This document shows, one piece after another, positions 61,925 through 64,000 of a stretch of DNA of 64,000 nucleotides. A program made the translations under genes and the position numbers. This DNA comes from DATAES01 sp963802415 (lineage in GTDB: Bacteria; Actinomycetota; Acidimicrobiia; Acidimicrobiales; JACDCH01): positions 1,612,001 through 1,676,000 of the forward strand of contig CAWDIH010000001.1 of assembly GCA_963802415.1 (NCBI GenBank). The letters run 5' to 3'. Every line of letters begins with the position of its first letter. Position 1 is the first letter of the stretch. Below the pieces are notes generated by a model. It saw nothing but the letters and a program-made list of their open reading frames with translations, was not told the origin of the DNA and did not search any database.

Positions 61925-62760
61925 CAGCGCTCCTTGGCGTACAGGCGCATCGTGACCGGTGCGAACACGGCGACGAGTGCGACGCTCCAGATCAGGACCC
62001 AGGCGATCTCACCGCCGTCGGCAATGCCGTGCATGAGCCCCCGCACCGCGGTGGCGAGGTGCGTGATCGGGTTGTTGTTGACGAACGCCTGCACCCAACC
62101 GGGCATCGTCGACGGGTCGACGAACACATTGCTGGCGAAGGTCAGCGGGAACAGAATGGTCATGCTGATCTGCATCACGGCCTCCGGTGTCGGCATCCGC
62201 AATCCGACCGCGGTCCACACCCACGAGAGGCTGAAGGCGAACACCAGGACCAGCGCGACGCCGAGCACGACCCCGACCGGCCCGCCGTCGGGCCGGAAGC
62301 CCAGCGTCACGCCGAGCACGAGGATGACGAGGGATGCGATCGTGTAGCGGACGGTGTCACCGAGCAGCATCCCCACGAGCACGGCAGGCCGCCAGATGGG
62401 GAGCGACCGGAACCTGTCGAAGACGCCCTTCGAGATGTCCGAGTTGAGGCCCTGGCCGGTGTACACGCTGGTCCACGACACGCCCATGGCGAGGATCCCG
62501 GGGAGCAGATCCTGGAGGTACTCGCGCGGCGAGCCGGCCAACGCTCCGCCGAACAGATACGTGTACAGCAGCACGAACATGATCGGGAAGGCGGTCACGT
62601 CGAACAGCTGCATCGGCACGTGGCGGATCTTGAGCATGGCGCGCCACGCGAACGCGATGGATGCCGACAGCGCCGTGGGGTGAGGCGGTCGCACCCGGTC
62701 GGCGAGCGCGGTCCGCAGATCCTCCTCGGCCAGGATCAAGTCGACGCTCGTCGTGCTCAC
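61924..62760 (-). CDS. ABC-2 type permease (DrrB-like)
   Basis: A 278-residue permease with six hydrophobic helices, the first at about 58-75 (FPIMFVLLYTYLFGGALAG). ABC-2/DrrB features are LPGILAMGVSWTSVYTGQGL, the amphipathic SDISKGVFDRFRSLPIWRPA near 112-131, and the NNNPITHLATAVRGLMHG region near 235. The start overlaps the end of the ATPase gene by four bases. The pair should form an exporter for a hydrophobic compound such as an antibiotic or a lipid. Confidence 0.88.
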   Translation of the reverse strand: MSTTSVDLILAEEDLRTALADRVRPPHPTALSASIAFAWRAMLKIRHVPMQLFDVTAFPIMFVLLYTYLFGGALAGSPREYLQDLLPGILAMGVSWTSVYTGQGLNSDISKGVFDRFRSLPIWRPAVLVGMLLGDTVRYTIASLVILVLGVTLGFRPDGGPVGVVLGVALVLVFAFSLSWVWTAVGLRMPTPEAVMQISMTILFPLTFASNVFVDPSTMPGWVQAFVNNNPITHLATAVRGLMHGIADGGEIAWVLIWSVALVAVFAPVTMRLYAKER

Positions 62761-63735
62761 GCCGCGTCCTCCTCGGTGGTCACGGGCTCGGTCGGATGGC
62801 CGGTCAGGGTGAGGAACACCTCGTCGAGGCTCGGCTGGCCGAGCGCGAGCTCGGCGACGCCGATGCCGGCGCGAGCGAGGTCGGCCACGGCGGTCGCCGC
62901 GTCGCCGACGTCGGCCGCGTGCGCTGACAGCGCGGTCGGGTCGGATTCGAGGAACGTCGGCACCCCGAGTGCCGCGGAGAGGATTCGCTTTGCCACTGGC
63001 CGTTGCTCAGGGTCCCTGATGCGCAGGTGGAGGGTTCCTGAGCCGACCCGCGCCTTGAGGTCGGCGGGGGTGCCTTCGGCGATGACCTTGCCGCGGTCGA
63101 TGATCGCGATGCGATCGGCGAGCTGATCGGCCTCGTCGAGGTGCTGCGTGGTGAGCAGCACAGTGGTGCCCGCGGCGACGAGGAGACTGACGATCTCCCA
63201 CACTTGATTGCGGCTGCGGGGGTCGAGGCCTGTGGTCGGTTCGTCGAGGAACAGGAGATCGGGCGTCACGACGAGGCTGGCGGCAATGTCGAGCCGCCGC
63301 CGCATGCCGCCCGAGTAGGTCCGCACGAGGCGATCGGCAGCCTCGGACAACCCGAACGCGTCGATGAGCTCGGTCGCTCGATCCTCAGCCCGCCCCCGGG
63401 GAAGGCCGAGGAGCCTGCCGACCAACGTGAGGTTCTCGCGACCGTTCAGCTCCTCGTCAACGGAGGCGAACTGGCCCGGTGAGGCTCACGGACCCTCGTA
63501 CCTTCGCGGCCTGGGTCACGACGTCGTGGCCGAGCACTCGCGCCGTCCCAGCGTCGGGCCGGAGGAGGGTGGCGAGCATGCGGATGGTGGTCGTCTTGCC
63601 GGCGCCGTTCGGCCCCAGCACGCCGTAGACGGTCCCGGCGCGCACGGCGAGGTCGATACCGTCGACCGCCCTCGTGTCGCCGAACGCCTTGACGAGACCT
63701 TCGGTCTCGATCGCCAATGCGGTGTGTGCATCCAT
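62757..63735 (-). CDS. ABC transporter ATPase (DrrA-like), one frameshift
   Basis: About 326 residues after joining. Walker A is LGPNGAGKTTTIRMLATLLRP near residue 40. Near 63475 an extra base after SVSLTG breaks the frame, and the next frame continues FASVDEELNGRENLTLVGRL. The signature is TYSGGMRRRLDIAASLV, Walker B LLFLDEPTTGLDP and the switch His in TTQHLDEADQL. The C-terminal extension (LGQPSLDEVFLTLTGHPT) is that of daunorubicin-type exporters. It is coupled to the permease by a four-base overlap. Confidence 0.88.
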
Positions 63736-63780
63736 GCCGGTGGACAGACGGCGAACCGCACGGCCGCGTCCGGTCTCGAA

Positions 63781-64000
63781 TCAGGTGCCGGCCGCCACCA
63801 GCTCCGGCGCCGACGGTCGGACGTACACGAGGTGGGTGTCGGGGATCGGCGCCGCCGAGCCGCCGGATCAGCGGCTCTTCGTAGGTCGTCACGAGAACCT
63901 GTCGGAACGACGAGCCCTCCGGCGCCTGGGCGAGCAGGACCGCCAGCGCGCGGCGCGCGTCGGGATCGAGGTGCTCGAGCGGTTCGTCGACCCAGAAGAA
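63781..64000 (-). CDS. C-terminal end of an ABC/SMC-type ATPase, truncated by the window edge
   Basis: The 3' end of a minus-strand gene that continues beyond position 64000. FFWVDEPLEHLDPDARRALA shows Walker B and the D-loop of an SMC/Rad50-like or ABC ATPase head, followed by a strand with QVLVTTYEEPLIRRL that fits the switch region. Near 63850 the frame shifts to DTHLVYVRPSAPELVAAG, stopping at 63781. The N-terminal part and its neighbours are needed to name it. Confidence 0.65.

Noticed and set aside
1..64000. tRNA, rRNA, riboswitch or replication origin.
   Set aside because: Scanning by eye showed no cloverleaf with conserved T-loop, no rRNA segment, no known riboswitch core and no DnaA-box cluster. 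A covariance-model search would be needed to exclude small RNAs fully.

Overview
The window is GC-rich DNA with dense, often overlapping genes. The protein set fits a soil- or water-type actinobacterium: KatG-FurA, F420-type Ddn and LLM flavin enzymes, Ltp/DUF35 aldolase-type pairs, and many TetR, LuxR and ECF regulators. An acidimicrobial lineage is my guess. The sequence alone does not fix the taxon. I see no rRNA, tRNA, CRISPR array or insertion sequence.

Layout. (1) 1-8.6 kb: a LuxR-type regulator, a giant secreted double beta-propeller protein, a single-pass membrane protein and a PAAR-like (DUF4280) spike protein. This looks like the edge of an extracellular contractile injection system locus whose sheath, tube and baseplate genes are not in the window. 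(2) 8.6-11.3 kb: a tightly packed minus-strand operon of a COG4280 membrane protein, GNAT enzyme, FAD/NAD reductase and sulfite-oxidase-type molybdoenzyme. (3) 11.7-31.5 kb: CoA-thioester and redox catabolism (SDR, DapB-like dehydrogenase, two crotonases, ALDH, amidohydrolase, two LLM oxidoreductases, Ltp thiolases paired with DUF35 proteins). It also holds a PhoX-like secreted protein, an XRE/nucleotidyltransferase module and bfd-bfr. (4) 32-35.6 kb: furA-katG and a hydrolase. (5) 35.8-42.2 kb: a molybdenum hydroxylase operon (coxLMS-like plus SDR) under a TetR regulator with two matching operators, then an esterase-type beta-lactamase. (6) 42.2-58.2 kb: YceI, two globins around a LuxR/AAA regulator, APC permease/MarR, NTF2-fold proteins, TPR-LuxR, VapBC, a hydrolase-cyclase fusion, ECF sigma with its membrane partner, a bestrophin-like channel and a VOC protein. 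(7) 58.2-64 kb: a DJ-1-like protein, SRPBCC protein, NTF2/TetR operon, PPOX protein, a drrAB-like ABC exporter and the end of an ABC/SMC-type ATPase.

Two window-scale signals stand out. First, several families of imperfect-palindrome intergenic repeats occur here. The main one has eight hairpin units at four loci, built on GTCGACTCAGCCAC and its complement, with two distinct end types and a symmetrical three-unit composite at 11476-11649. Second, about 23 single-base frame breaks in 18 otherwise complete genes, plus two in-frame TGA codons, lie almost entirely in 11.7-42 kb and 58.2-64 kb. None is visible in 1-11.6 kb or 42.2-58.2 kb. Conserved sequence resumes in the next frame every time, so consensus indel errors are the simplest explanation, although the clustering deserves a check.
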